Positions 1 to 13,093 are shown, numbered from the stretch's first letter. The stretch is 64,000 nucleotides of DNA from Paraneptunicella aestuarii (GCF_019900845.1 NZ_CP074570.1:1-64000); one strand, 5' to 3'. Notes: a model not told the origin generated them from the sequence alone. Program-made: numbers and translations.

Positions 1-1047
1 ATTCCAGCAGAAATAAATGCTGGTGAGAAATCTAACATAAACAGTAACTATCGTTTTGATAATTTCGTTGAAGGTAAATCTAACCAATTGGCTAGAGCCG
101 CCGCGCAGCAGGTTGCAGATAATCCAGGTGGTGCCTATAACCCTCTATTTATATATGGTGGTACTGGCTTGGGTAAAACCCACTTACTACATGCTGTTGG
201 TAACGGAATTCGTGAATTTAAAAAAGATGCGAAAGTTGTATACATGCATTCAGAGCGTTTTGTTCAAGATATGGTTCGTGCGCTACAAAATAACGCCATA
301 GAAGAATTCAAACGATACTATCGTTCGGTCGATGCATTATTGATCGACGATATCCAGTTCTTTGCTAATAAAGAACGTTCCCAAGAAGAATTTTTTCATA
401 CTTTCAATGCATTGTTAGAAGATAACCAGCAGATCATTTTAACTTCTGATCGTTACCCAAAAGAAATTGATGGGGTAGAGGATAGATTAAAATCTCGTTT
501 TGGCTGGGGGCTTACCATTGCCATTGAACCTCCAGAGTTAGAGACTCGCGTTGCTATTCTTATGAAGAAAGCGAACGAGAATAAGATCAAGCTACCCAAT
601 GAAGTCGCATTCTTTATTGCCAAACGTTTACGCTCTAATGTTCGTGAGCTCGAAGGTGCATTGAACAGGGTGATCGCTAACGCTAATTTCACCGGTCGTC
701 CAATAACAATTGATTTTGTACGTGAAGCGCTTAGGGATTTGCTGGCATTACAAGAAAAACTCGTTACTATTGATAACATTCAAAAAACGGTAGCTGAATA
801 CTTCAAAATTAAAGTTGCGGATATTTTGTCTAAACGACGTAGTCGCAGTGTTGCCAGGCCCAGACAAATTGCAATGGCGTTATCTAAAGAGTTAACAAAC
901 CATAGCTTGCCTGAAATTGGTGACAAATTTGGCGGTAGGGATCATACTACTGTACTGCATGCCTGCCGTAAGGTTGCGCAGCTAAAAGAAGAAAGTCACG
1001 ATATAAAAGAAGACTACCAGAATCTGATTCGCACTTTGTCATCCTAG
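1..1047 (+). CDS. dnaA: Chromosomal replication initiator DnaA, 5'-truncated by window edge
   Basis: DnaA binds DnaA boxes at oriC, melts the origin and loads the helicase. The open frame runs from base 1, so the N-terminal DnaB/DiaA-interaction domain lies outside the window. The AAA+ Walker A motif GGTGLGKT is at bases 157-180, Walker B LLIDDIQF follows around base 337, and the C-terminal DNA-binding signature [15 protein letters not shown] is near base 930. The gene ends 15 bases before dnaN, as in the usual dnaA-dnaN-recF-gyrB cluster. Nothing looks degenerate; the missing start is only the window boundary. Confidence 0.98.
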   Translation: MPAEINAGEKSNINSNYRFDNFVEGKSNQLARAAAQQVADNPGGAYNPLFIYGGTGLGKTHLLHAVGNGIREFKKDAKVVYMHSERFVQDMVRALQNNAIEEFKRYYRSVDALLIDDIQFFANKERSQEEFFHTFNALLEDNQQIILTSDRYPKEIDGVEDRLKSRFGWGLTIAIEPPELETRVAILMKKANENKIKLPNEVAFFIAKRLRSNVRELEGALNRVIANANFTGRPITIDFVREALRDLLALQEKLVTIDNIQKTVAEYFKIKVADILSKRRSRSVARPRQIAMALSKELTNHSLPEIGDKFGGRDHTTVLHACRKVAQLKEESHDIKEDYQNLIRTLSS

Positions 1048-1062
1048 GTAACTGAGTAAAGT

Positions 1063-2163
1063 ATGAAATTCAAAATTAGTAGGGAAGACTTTTTAAAGCC
1101 ACTCCAACTCGTTTCCGGTGCCGTAGAACGTCGCCACACACTTCCAATATTGTCTAATGTTCTGATTAAAGTTGATGGCGATTTGCTATGGCTTACCGGT
1201 ACAGACTTAGAAGTGGAACTCATTTCCAGCATCAAATTAAATGGTGAGTTTGAGCAGGGCGAAATAACCGTTCCTGCCAAGAAGCTTGTCGATATTTGTC
1301 GAAGTTTAAGAGATGGGGTTGATATTGAATTTTCTGTTGATGGTTCTAAGGCCGTTATCAAATCTGGTAGAAGTAAATACACCCTTTCTACATTGTCTGC
1401 TGACGATTATCCAAATCTTGAAGATTGGGAAGGCGAAGTTGAATTTGAACTTGCGCAGAAAGATCTAAAACGATTGATAGATAGCACTCACTTCGCTATG
1501 GCGCAGCAGGATGTAAGATACTACCTCAATGGTATGTCTTTAGAGACTGATCAAAATATCATTCGAGCTGTTGCTACCGATGGCCACAGACTTGCGCTTT
1601 CCAAGATTGAAAATTCAGAAGCATTAGCTAATAAGCAAGTTATTATCCCAAGAAAAGGGGTAATGGAAATTCTTCGCTTGATTGGTGATGAAGATCAATT
1701 GCTTAAAGTTAAGTTAGGAAGTAACCATCTTCGAATTCACTCTTCAGAATTTATTTTCACCAGTAAATTGGTAGATGGTCGTTTTCCTGATTACAGAAGG
1801 GTATTGCCGAAAGATGGTGACAAGATCATTTCTGTAAACAGAAGTGATATGAAAGATGCATTAAGCCGTGCCGCTATTTTGTCTAACGAAAAATTCCGTG
1901 GTATTCGATTGAATGTCAGTAACAATGAGTTAATGATTACTGCGAATAACCCTGAACAAGAAGAGGCGGTTGAGGTAGTCGATGTCGATTACAATGGCGA
2001 TAGCCTGGAGATAGGTTTTAATGTTGCCTATATGATCGATGTTATGAATGCGCTTCATTCAGATTCTGTCAAAATTTCACTTGCTGATTCTAACAGTAGT
2101 GCCCTTATAGAAGATCCTGAGAATGATGAATCTCTATATGTGGTTATGCCAATGAGATTATAA
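1063..2163 (+). CDS. dnaN: DNA polymerase III beta sliding clamp
   Basis: The 366-residue protein is the ring-shaped processivity clamp of DNA polymerase III and the docking platform for many repair proteins. The length equals that of the E. coli clamp. It starts MKFKISREDFLKPLQLVSGA and ends in the typical YVVMPMRL tail, and it contains the conserved stretch ATDGHRLALS in the middle domain. It lies between dnaA (15-base gap) and recF (9-base gap), which indicates a shared transcript. Confidence 0.98.
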   Translation: MKFKISREDFLKPLQLVSGAVERRHTLPILSNVLIKVDGDLLWLTGTDLEVELISSIKLNGEFEQGEITVPAKKLVDICRSLRDGVDIEFSVDGSKAVIKSGRSKYTLSTLSADDYPNLEDWEGEVEFELAQKDLKRLIDSTHFAMAQQDVRYYLNGMSLETDQNIIRAVATDGHRLALSKIENSEALANKQVIIPRKGVMEILRLIGDEDQLLKVKLGSNHLRIHSSEFIFTSKLVDGRFPDYRRVLPKDGDKIISVNRSDMKDALSRAAILSNEKFRGIRLNVSNNELMITANNPEQEEAVEVVDVDYNGDSLEIGFNVAYMIDVMNALHSDSVKISLADSNSSALIEDPENDESLYVVMPMRL

Positions 2164-2172
2164 GATCCGTCT

Positions 2173-5696
<3,524 letters not shown>

Positions 5697-5724
5697 ACCA
5701 GACTAAGTTATAGCTGCCATATTA

Positions 5725-5756
5725 GAAAAGCCAGATATCAATCTGGCTTTTTCTTT
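5725..5756 (+). terminator. Rho-independent terminator after gyrB
   Basis: AAAAGCCAGAT atc ATCTGGCTTTTTCTTTT forms an 8-9 bp stem followed by a T-rich run 30 bases after the gyrB stop. It closes the dnaA-gyrB transcription unit before the convergent gene at 5794. Confidence 0.85.
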
Positions 5757-5793
5757 TATATTAATGATAGCAGTGCTTTCTAATTCAATAATC

Positions 5794-6471
5794 TTAAAGC
5801 CAATGGCTTTTGAAATTGTCTTTTCGTTTAAAATAACCATACCTGATTCTGCCACCAACAGAATCAATATGCTCATTCTCGATAACTTGTTTTAATATAC
5901 TTGGTAGGGCATCAGTCAATGAATGCTCTTTGGATATTTGCTGTATCAATTCCTTTGCTATTTGTGAACCAGAGCCCATTAACTCAACATCACCATCGTT
6001 GATAAGTATTTCATAATATTCATAGTCATTAGCATTGCTTGAAACAGGGGATAATTTAAACGCTTTGGTCGATTGAGTTTCGTAGCAGAAACCAGCAATA
6101 AATAGAGCGGATTGACCTTTTGCACCCACAAGAGAATGGCATAGTGATTTCGACACTTTTACGTACTGCTCGAAAATCCGATGAGTAATTTGATCGAATG
6201 TGAAGCTGGGCATCAAGAGCCCTCTTACTCTATCGTAAAGCGCTTCTCTTAGTGCAAATGCATTGACGGTACTACCGCTAAAACACATACCAATGTCACC
6301 GTGAAATAAATCTTCATCTGAGCCCGTATGTGGGTTCATCATATCTATCTCAATTCTTACTGGCACTATTTTTATAGCTTCGTCAAAAGGTGCATTATTA
6401 GGAAATGAGATCCGTGAATCTGAAACAAAATGAAGCTGTCCTTTTTCTTTCCAAGCAATACATAGCGTCAT
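5794..6471 (-). CDS. Proteasome-like Ntn hydrolase, uncharacterised
   Basis: The 225-residue protein starts MTLCIAW, so removal of Met would expose Thr2 as an N-terminal nucleophile as in HslV and 20S proteasome beta subunits. Further shared features are FVSDSRIS, a Lys in DEAIKIVPV at about the HslV Lys33 position, and the turn CFSGSTVNAFALREALYDRV, which resembles the HslV block FAGGTADAF. No partner ATPase is adjacent, unlike hslVU. The gene converges on gyrB. Fold assignment is inference from motifs; substrate and oligomeric state are unknown. It could be an Anbu-like or still separate subfamily. Confidence 0.65.
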   Translation of the reverse strand: MTLCIAWKEKGQLHFVSDSRISFPNNAPFDEAIKIVPVRIEIDMMNPHTGSDEDLFHGDIGMCFSGSTVNAFALREALYDRVRGLLMPSFTFDQITHRIFEQYVKVSKSLCHSLVGAKGQSALFIAGFCYETQSTKAFKLSPVSSNANDYEYYEILINDGDVELMGSGSQIAKELIQQISKEHSLTDALPSILKQVIENEHIDSVGGRIRYGYFKRKDNFKSHWL

Positions 6472-6541
6472 AGCGGGTGATTCTCAGTAAAAAATTGGTT
6501 ATATTTCTATATAAAACAATATCTTATGTGCTTTATCTACA

Positions 6542-6564
6542 TAAAAAAGCCGTCTTTCGACGGC
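6542..6564 (-). terminator. Rho-independent terminator downstream of the lipoprotein gene
   Basis: On the - strand GCCGTC gaaa GACGGC is followed by TTTTTT. It lies 33 bases beyond the stop of the lipoprotein gene and separates it from the proteasome-like gene. Confidence 0.85.
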
Positions 6565-6596
6565 TAATATAATACTTAACAGATAAGTAGGCTTTC

Positions 6597-7088
6597 TTAG
6601 CTAGCTGGAGTCTTCTCAATATACACCAGAGGAGGTCTGTTACCTTGAGGCTTAAAGTAAAACAAATACTCCCCTGTAGAATCAGGTGTGAATTTGAAAT
6701 TATTCACCGGTGTGTCACAGTTGGCCTTAGACGTTACACCTAAAGACAAGGTTTCATCGTTTTCTTTTTCCAGGTATCCACAGCTTAAACCGGGTGACCA
6801 ATCTTTATCGGCGATTTTAAAATCGTAAGGCTGACCATCTGCAACAAGATTTGCTTTTGCCACATATAGATTCGTGCTGACCTTTTTAAAGCGGAAGCTT
6901 TCTTCGGCTTCCCACCAGGTAAACACGCCTCGAAGGTACAGCGTATGCCAATCTCGATTTGCGTCTTCGGACTCCTGAATCGACAAGCCTGTACTACCGC
7001 AACCTGCTAGTGTAGCCAGCAATAATATACTGGCTGTAGCACTTAGAGTTGATAGGATTCGCTTGATTCGATTTTGACTACCAAACAT
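6597..7088 (-). CDS. Outer-surface lipoprotein with CBM48/E-set-like domain, hypothetical
   Basis: The 163-residue protein has a lipoprotein signal with hydrophobic core SILLLATLAGC, which places the lipidated cysteine at residue 30. The rest (WHTLYLRGVFTWW, then YDFKIADKDW and a beta-rich tail) resembles the small early-set/CBM48-type domains of starch-binding proteins and pullulanases. Two cysteines in the mature part may form a disulfide. It lies 27 bases after glyS and is probably co-transcribed with it. A role in carbohydrate binding is inference only. Confidence 0.6.
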   Translation of the reverse strand: MFGSQNRIKRILSTLSATASILLLATLAGCGSTGLSIQESEDANRDWHTLYLRGVFTWWEAEESFRFKKVSTNLYVAKANLVADGQPYDFKIADKDWSPGLSCGYLEKENDETLSLGVTSKANCDTPVNNFKFTPDSTGEYLFYFKPQGNRPPLVYIEKTPAS

Positions 7089-7115
7089 TACTAACAGTTC
7101 TCCTGCATGTTTCTG

Positions 7116-9194
7116 TTAATTCAAAACAGAAACATCGGCGATGTTCAAAAATAACGCTCTAAGTTGGGATAGAAGCGTTAATCTGTTCTGCTTGATATCA
7201 GCATTGTCTGCGTTAACCATTACACCGTCGAAAAAGGCATCAAGCACTTCTTTTAACGATGATAAGGTTTCTAATGCCTTACCATACTGGAAGTTGGATG
7301 CAAGACTCTCTACTTCTGTTTTAACGCCTTCTATTGCGCTATACAAAGCTTTCTCTTGGTCTGCTTCAAACAACTCCGTATTGACACTTGGACTCGGTGT
7401 GAAGGACGTTTCTTCCGTCGATTTTCTCAGAATGTTAGCAACACGCTTATTCGCTTCAATTAGCGAGTCTGCTGCAGGATGTTTCACAAAGTCTTGTACT
7501 GCACCAATACGGGCATCAAAATCAATGGCTTTTGATGGCTCACGTAACAACACTGATTGCACGACTCTGCTGTCTACGCCTGAATCTTGATACATAGATT
7601 TAAGGCGGCTAAACATAAACTCAAGGATTTGCTTTTGATCGATATCTTTATCGAATTTAGGCTGTACCAACTTAGCTGCAATGCTAACCAGCCATGCCAA
7701 ATCAAGATCCAGGTTCTTTTCAATACAAATACGCAGAATACCAATCGTTGCGCGTCGAAGTGCAAACGGGTCTTTGTCGCCTTTAGGTACTTGGCCTGTT
7801 GCGAAAATACCCACTAAGGTATCCAACTTCTCTGCAATTGCCACACTGGCACTTTCGTTTGAAGAAGGTAGCCTGTCACCGGAAAATGCGGGCAGATACT
7901 GTTCACCAATTGCTGTAGCCACCGTTTCGTTCTCACCACTTGCGGCAGCGTAGTAACGACCCATAGTGCCTTGCATGGAGGTGAATTCCAGCACCATGTT
8001 CGATACCAAATCATTCTTACATAGTAAGCCTGCGCGCTGGGCATCGTCGGCATTAGCATTGATTTGTGTTGCAATGTCTTTGGAGAGACTTGCAATACGC
8101 TCTACGCGTTCTTTCAATGTGCCTAACTGCTTTTGGAAGACGATATTCTCAAGGTTATTAACTCTTGAGGCAAAATCGACTTTCAAATCGGTTGTATAGA
8201 AAAATTTAGCATCTGCCAGGCGAGGGCGGATGACTCGCTCATTACCGGCAACCACTTTCTCTGGAGATGAACTCTGAATGTTGGATACAAACAGGAATTT
8301 AGGAAGCAACTTTCCATCTTTATCTAGAAGAGGAAAGTATTTCTGATCACCTTTCATTGTGTATATGAGCGCTTCTTTTGGCACTTCAAGGAAGTGCTCT
8401 TCGAAGGTAGCCGTCATAATCACAGGGAATTCAACCAATGAGGTCACTTCTTCCAGCAAGTCTTCTTCCATATCAACAACCGCATTTAATTCTGCGGCTT
8501 TGGCTTCCAAGCCTTGTTTGATGAAGGATTTTCTTGTTTCGTAATCGGCTACAACAAATCGCTCATTCAGAACAGATTCGTAATTGCTGGCGCTATCAAT
8601 TTCAACGAACTCTGGCGCATGAAAACGGTGGCCTTGGACTTTATTGGACGCTGTAAGGCCTTTTATGGAAAGAGGCAGTACATTATTGCCAAACAACACT
8701 AAAACGCTGTGTACAGGGCGTACAAATTCTTCTGTATTGTTTCCCCAACGCATAGGTTTGGGAATTGGTAACGCTTTTAGTGCTTGATTAATGATGTCTT
8801 CCAGCAATTCGCTTAATGCTTTTCCTTGCTCGACCTTTTTCAACAATAACCATTCACCTTTGTCGGTGCTTAAGCGTTCAGCTTCATCAATAGTAATGCC
8901 GTTACCACTTGCCCAACCTAATGCGGCTTTGGTTGGGTTGCCATCAGCATCAAATGCGGAACTTACGGCCGGGCCGCGTTTCTCGACTACTTGATCTTCT
9001 TGCTGCTCATCTAATTGAGAAACAAACACAGCCAAGCGCTTTGGAGTGGCGTACCATTTTGAGCTATCAAAGCTTAGCGTTGCTTGTTCCAAGCGACTAA
9101 TAATGTTGCTATGAAACGCTTCTGCTAATTTGCGAAGTGATTTTGGAGGAAGTTCTTCAGTACCAATTTCAATGATCAAATCATTCTTTTGCAT
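7116..9194 (-). CDS. glyS: Glycyl-tRNA synthetase beta subunit
   Basis: GlyS is the beta subunit of the alpha2beta2 glycyl-tRNA synthetase and carries the tRNA-binding part. The product has 692 residues when started at ATG 9194. A longer frame reaches 9263, but 9194 is preferred because it begins [20 protein letters not shown], has a strong AAGGAGG ribosome-binding site upstream and overlaps the glyQ stop as TAATG. The conserved KRGPAVS and GDQKYFPL blocks are present. It forms an operon with glyQ. Confidence 0.97.
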   Translation of the reverse strand: MQKNDLIIEIGTEELPPKSLRKLAEAFHSNIISRLEQATLSFDSSKWYATPKRLAVFVSQLDEQQEDQVVEKRGPAVSSAFDADGNPTKAALGWASGNGITIDEAERLSTDKGEWLLLKKVEQGKALSELLEDIINQALKALPIPKPMRWGNNTEEFVRPVHSVLVLFGNNVLPLSIKGLTASNKVQGHRFHAPEFVEIDSASNYESVLNERFVVADYETRKSFIKQGLEAKAAELNAVVDMEEDLLEEVTSLVEFPVIMTATFEEHFLEVPKEALIYTMKGDQKYFPLLDKDGKLLPKFLFVSNIQSSSPEKVVAGNERVIRPRLADAKFFYTTDLKVDFASRVNNLENIVFQKQLGTLKERVERIASLSKDIATQINANADDAQRAGLLCKNDLVSNMVLEFTSMQGTMGRYYAAASGENETVATAIGEQYLPAFSGDRLPSSNESASVAIAEKLDTLVGIFATGQVPKGDKDPFALRRATIGILRICIEKNLDLDLAWLVSIAAKLVQPKFDKDIDQKQILEFMFSRLKSMYQDSGVDSRVVQSVLLREPSKAIDFDARIGAVQDFVKHPAADSLIEANKRVANILRKSTEETSFTPSPSVNTELFEADQEKALYSAIEGVKTEVESLASNFQYGKALETLSSLKEVLDAFFDGVMVNADNADIKQNRLTLLSQLRALFLNIADVSVLN

Positions 9195-10108
9195 TACTGC
9201 GCCTCCTTGTTCAGCATTGGGAAACCAAGTTTTTCTCTTTCTTCGTAGTAAATGGTCGCACAATCACGAGCCAAGGCTCTAACACGCAAAATGAATCGTT
9301 GCCTTTCTGTAACGGAAATGGCGTGACGGGCATCAAGCAGGTTGAAACTGTGAGAAGCCTTCATTACTTGCTCATAGGCAGGTAATGGTAAGCGCTGTTC
9401 AATCAATTGCTGACAAGCCTTTTCAGCTTCATCAAAGGCTCTGAACAAGAAATCTACATTGGCAAACTCAAAGTTGTATTTTGATTGCTCCACTTCGTTT
9501 TGATGGAACACATCACCGTAGGTAACCGTACCCATTGGGCCTTTTGTCCAAACCAAATCGAAAATGCTATCAACACCCTGGATATACATAGCAAGACGCT
9601 CTAATCCATAAGTGATCTCGCCAGTGACGGGCTTACATTCTAAACCACCAACTTGCTGGAAATAGGTAAATTGTGTTACTTCCATACCGTTTAACCATAC
9701 TTCCCATCCTAAGCCCCAAGCTCCCAGGGTAGGGGATTCCCAGTTATCTTCAACAAAGCGGATGTCGTGCTCAAGTGGATCGAAGCCAAGTTCTTTTAAT
9801 GAACCCAGATAAAGCTCCTGAATATTATCAGGGGAAGGCTTCAGCATTACCTGAAATTGGTAATAGTGTTGCAAACGGTTAGGGTTCTCGCCATAACGAC
9901 CGTCAGTTGGTCTGCGGCATGGCTGAACATAAGCACTACTAATAGGCTCCGGGCCGATTGAACGGAGAAAAGTCATAGGGTGGAATGTCCCGGCGCCAAC
10001 TTCCATATCTAGAGGTTGAATAATGACGCAGCCTGCTTTAGCCCAATAATTTTGAAGGCTTAAAATTAGACCCTGAAATGTTTTGATGTCGTATGTTTGC
10101 ATATCCAA
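9194..10108 (-). CDS. glyQ: Glycyl-tRNA synthetase alpha subunit
   Basis: GlyQ is the catalytic alpha subunit that activates glycine and charges tRNA-Gly together with GlyS. The 304-residue product has the class II features [47 protein letters not shown] and [20 protein letters not shown]. Length is normal for the family. The start may be Met1 or Met3; both fit. Its stop codon overlaps the glyS start, so the subunits are translationally coupled. Confidence 0.97.
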   Translation of the reverse strand: MDMQTYDIKTFQGLILSLQNYWAKAGCVIIQPLDMEVGAGTFHPMTFLRSIGPEPISSAYVQPCRRPTDGRYGENPNRLQHYYQFQVMLKPSPDNIQELYLGSLKELGFDPLEHDIRFVEDNWESPTLGAWGLGWEVWLNGMEVTQFTYFQQVGGLECKPVTGEITYGLERLAMYIQGVDSIFDLVWTKGPMGTVTYGDVFHQNEVEQSKYNFEFANVDFLFRAFDEAEKACQQLIEQRLPLPAYEQVMKASHSFNLLDARHAISVTERQRFILRVRALARDCATIYYEEREKLGFPMLNKEAQ

Positions 10109-10229
10109 AATGTGTTATTTGTACCGAAAGGTGGATAACATTAATAAATTATCTGAAAAAATGGCGGCAAGTATACCTTTACTGGGGCTTGGAATGTAGG
10201 ATTTTTCGCCTTATTACCGGAGATTCTTT

Positions 10230-10823
10230 GTGTCTGATAGTAATTCTTTAATTCGATGTGGCTGGGTATCTAATGATCCTTTGTATCAAGATTATCATGA
10301 CCATGTTTGGGGCGTTCCTGTAATGGATAGCCAAGAGTTGTTTGCCAAGCTGTGTTTGGATGGACAGCAAGCTGGATTAAGCTGGATAACGATTCTAAAG
10401 AAACAGAAAAATTACGAGGAAGCGTTTCTTAATTTTGATCCGGAAAAAGTGTCTGTGTTCGATGAGCAAGATGTTGAGCGTTTATTGTTAAATCCTGGAA
10501 TTATACGCAACAGGCTTAAGGTTAATTCAATAATCAGAAATGCGCGTGCCTATTTGAAGATGCAAGAGCAGGGTATTGATTTTGTCGATTTTATTTGGTC
10601 GTTTGTAGATCACAAAACGAAGCAGAATGAATTTAAACAATTAAGCCATGTTCCTGCCACGTCTGAGCAATCTGATGCAATGTCAAAAGCGCTTAAGAAA
10701 GCGGGATTTAATTTTGTTGGTAGCACTATTTGTTATGCGTTTATGCAAGCCGTTGGGTTGGTAAATGATCATACGACAGATTGCCACTGCTATGAGAAGG
10801 TGAGAGCTCTGGGTCGGAAGTAG
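10230..10823 (+). CDS. tag: DNA-3-methyladenine glycosylase I
   Basis: Tag removes 3-methyladenine from alkylated DNA in base excision repair. The 197-residue product starts with GTG and shows the family's zinc-site residues: Cys in IRCGWVSNDP, the DYHDHVWG histidines, and the C-terminal DHTTDCHCY. The catalytic Glu region LFAKLCLDGQQAGLSWITIL is intact. It is divergent from glyQ, a common arrangement in pseudomonad-like genomes. Confidence 0.95.
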   Translation: MSDSNSLIRCGWVSNDPLYQDYHDHVWGVPVMDSQELFAKLCLDGQQAGLSWITILKKQKNYEEAFLNFDPEKVSVFDEQDVERLLLNPGIIRNRLKVNSIIRNARAYLKMQEQGIDFVDFIWSFVDHKTKQNEFKQLSHVPATSEQSDAMSKALKKAGFNFVGSTICYAFMQAVGLVNDHTTDCHCYEKVRALGRK

Positions 10824-10935
10824 GGGATTGGAAGTCGGATCGAAAATAGGGAAGAATGAAGTTAAAAGGATATATATAAATGGGAGCATTTCTTGATTGG
10901 AAATTATCAGGAAAGTTTTTCTGTTCCCAAAAAAC

Positions 10936-11060
10936 AAAAAAGGCGATAGAAATCTATCACCTATTGCTTAAGAGCGTGCGCCTTGGCACCTTTCCCAAGG
11001 TAGACTCCGTTCCGGAAAGAATCATCCTTAAAGCCACTTATTATTTTTTTTCTCAGCCCG
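10936..11060 (-). ncRNA. Candidate intergenic small RNA
   Basis: The roughly 490-base gap between tag and cytochrome c4 holds a candidate - strand transcript. A perfect -10 box TATAAT lies at 11066-11071. About 120 bases downstream is a strong terminator: GGTGATAG attt CTATCGCC followed by TTTTTT (10936-10961). Between them is a second hairpin, CCTTGG...CCAAGG (about 10980-11000), the palindrome TTCCGGAA and several GGA motifs. There is no good -35 box and I match it to no known family. A role as a CsrA/RsmA-binding RNA is conceivable from the GGA motifs but unproven. Confidence 0.5.
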
Positions 11061-11223
11061 TCGTTATTATAGGTTTTCCTAACTCTTTATAAGCCTTCCC
11101 TGTTTCCCATGGATAGTGAAATAAATTCCAAGTTGTTTTTATTGTTTCCGGCATTTCTGCCTGAAACGGCATCGAGCAATTATTGTTATTTTTGCGCTCG
11201 CTGCGTTCCTAGTGACGCGAATC

Positions 11224-11293
11224 ATACACGATGATTTTCTTTTTACAACTTTTTTACAATCTGGATACAAAAAAGTTATAAACCATCGTGTAT
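11224..11293. repeat. Nested inverted repeat downstream of cytochrome c4 gene
   Basis: ATACACGATG (11224-11233) is repeated in inverted form as CATCGTGTAT (11284-11293), and inside it AACTTTTTT pairs with AAAAAAGTT. The two nested arms could extrude a hairpin of about 70 bases. It lies 25 bases past the 3' end of the cytochrome gene and may end its transcript, although it has no classic GC-rich stem. Confidence 0.6.
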
Positions 11294-11317
11294 ATGTTCT
11301 ATTTAGCTATAAAAATC

Positions 11318-11941
11318 TTAATGAAGACCTGCAACATACTGAGACAAAACTGCGATATCTTCATCAGTTAAACGCTTCGCGATATCGCGCATCATGCCAT
11401 TAAGGTCATTTGAGCGAGCTCCTGAGCGGAATGCTTCTAACTGCGATTTGGTATAGTCAGCATGTTGACCACTGATATCAGGGAAGCCTGATAGTGAGGT
11501 GCCGTTACCGCGAGGACCGTGGCAAGCGATACATGCTGTAATTCCACGTTCCATGTCGCCACCTTGGTACAACTTACTACCAGCTGCAACAACATCTTCA
11601 GGAGTCGCACCTGCTTTTGGCTTTTGAGATTCAAAATAAGCTGAAATGTCAGCAATGTCTTCATCACTCAAGCCGGCAGCCATACCGTTCATCACGGCAT
11701 TATTACGACCTTCTTTGCCACCGGTTTTCGCTGCTAATCTGAATTCTTTGATTTGTTTTTCAAGATACTTTGTATGTTGACCTGCCAATTTAGGGTTCAT
11801 GGCGACAACACTGTTACCATCTGCACCATGACAAGCCGCACATTGGGCAGACTTGGTCTTGCCTTTTTCTACGTCACCTTGGGCAAAGGCTGATGGAGCC
11901 ATACTGGCAGATACAATGAGAAGCATTAGCAATTTTTTCAT
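11318..11941 (-). CDS. Diheme cytochrome c4
   Basis: Cytochrome c4 is a periplasmic two-domain electron carrier that can feed terminal oxidases. The 207-residue precursor has a Sec signal peptide ending APSAFAQG and two heme-binding motifs, CAACH near residue 34 and CIACH near residue 137, each with a downstream Met region (MNPKLAG, SGFPDISG and MNGM or MMRD). The internal duplication is typical of the family. It lies next to engB and polA, as in Pseudomonas. Confidence 0.95.
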   Translation of the reverse strand: MKKLLMLLIVSASMAPSAFAQGDVEKGKTKSAQCAACHGADGNSVVAMNPKLAGQHTKYLEKQIKEFRLAAKTGGKEGRNNAVMNGMAAGLSDEDIADISAYFESQKPKAGATPEDVVAAGSKLYQGGDMERGITACIACHGPRGNGTSLSGFPDISGQHADYTKSQLEAFRSGARSNDLNGMMRDIAKRLTDEDIAVLSQYVAGLH

Positions 11942-12222
11942 TTTAGGTCTCGTTATTGGTTATTTTGTCCAAGGGAGATAAAATTCCGGCTATTTTACAC
12001 AATTCGTCACGCGTTAGAATATATATCCTTATAAATATGCGGTTTATTTTTGAGTCAATTTAGCAAGAATGTTTAATAATTGTTCGACTTAAGCATTTTG
12101 TGCTTCAAATTCGTATAAGAACATTTAGTCTAGGCTGTAGCTGACAATTAATCTCTGCATTTTTCAGGTCGGCAATAGCTACACTTAATCATGAAGAGTG
12201 TGATGAACATTTCAGGAAAATT

Positions 12223-12867
12223 ATGAGTCATTATCAACGGGCAACATTTCAAATAAGTGCGCCAGATATTAGTCATCTGGGGGAAGATTCAGGTATCGAA
12301 GTTGCCTTTGCAGGTCGATCTAATGCAGGTAAGTCTACAGCGCTTAATTGCCTTACCAGGCAGAAAAACCTGGCAAGAACCAGTAAAACACCTGGGCGCA
12401 CCCAGCTAATCAACGTATTTGAGTTTGATGAAAATAAACGTTTGATCGACTTGCCGGGTTATGGATATGCGCAAGTACCTATAAAAATGAAGGAAAAGTG
12501 GCAACGTGCTTTGGGTGAATACCTGCAACGTCGCAAGAGCTTGAAAGGATTGGTTGTGTTAATGGATATTCGTCATCCATTTAAAGAATTGGATCAAGAT
12601 CTGATTCATTGGGCAGTAGCATCTAATATTCCGGTTCTGGCTTTGTTGACCAAAGCGGATAAGTTCAAATCGGGTAAACAGAAAAGTCAGCTATTAATGG
12701 CTCGTGAAGCGGCTTTAGCCTTTTGCGGTGATGTAACGGTACACACGTTTTCTGCATTGAAAGGAAAAGGGGTGCCTGAGTTGGAATCTGTTTTGGATAG
12801 GTGGTTTGGATATATTCAGGATGATGAGCAAGATCAAGACGATGACATTGTTAGCGACATAGAATAA
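12223..12867 (+). CDS. engB: Ribosome biogenesis GTPase EngB/YsxC
   Basis: EngB is an essential GTPase for 50S subunit assembly. The 214-residue product carries G1 GRSNAGKST, a G2 region [10 protein letters not shown]3 DLPGYGYA, G4 TKAD and a G5 SALKG. The C-terminus has an acidic tail rich in Asp and Glu. The start ATG at 12223 follows a GGAAAA stretch. It points toward polA across an intergenic region that holds Spot 42. Confidence 0.96.
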   Translation: MSHYQRATFQISAPDISHLGEDSGIEVAFAGRSNAGKSTALNCLTRQKNLARTSKTPGRTQLINVFEFDENKRLIDLPGYGYAQVPIKMKEKWQRALGEYLQRRKSLKGLVVLMDIRHPFKELDQDLIHWAVASNIPVLALLTKADKFKSGKQKSQLLMAREAALAFCGDVTVHTFSALKGKGVPELESVLDRWFGYIQDDEQDQDDDIVSDIE

Positions 12868-12897
12868 CCGACCAGAGTGGTTTATATCGAATCAGAT

Positions 12898-13036
12898 AAA
12901 GAAAAGCCCCTTCAATGAAGGGGCTAAAAGAGAAAACACACACAACTATATTCATAGACTTCTACTTCTCAGCAAAGTTCAAAAATATCTTAAAAAAATT
13001 CTTTTTTATTTTTCCCTCTATTAAATGCCATATCTA
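12898..13036 (-). ncRNA. Candidate second small RNA in tandem with Spot 42
   Basis: A strong - strand terminator, GCCCCTTCA tt GAAGGGGC followed by TTTTCTTT, ends at 12898. Reading backwards, a -10-like TATTCA sits at 13044-13049, and the palindrome GTAATTAAATTAC lies 45 bases upstream of the predicted start. The same 13-base palindrome stands at the same distance before Spot 42. Both RNAs also share TTTTAGCCCC at the base of the terminator. The body is AU-rich with a poly-U stretch that could bind Hfq. There is no convincing ORF. Existence is inferred from these signals. Confidence 0.55.
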
Positions 13037-13080
13037 AAATCGCTGAATAGTGCATAAAGTCGGATTCTGGCTACATTTAT

Positions 13081-13093
13081 GTAATTAAATTAC
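13081..13093. promoter_or_regulatory. Palindromic operator candidate, copy A
   Basis: GTAATT A AATTAC, centred about 51 bases upstream of the predicted start of the second sRNA. It is identical to copy B at 13371-13383. It does not match the CRP consensus that controls Spot 42 in E. coli. Confidence 0.5.

Noticed and set aside
10880..11092. A 70-codon + strand ORF after tag.
   Set aside because: Composition is not protein-like, no ribosome-binding site; the same bases read better as an antisense structured RNA with terminator.
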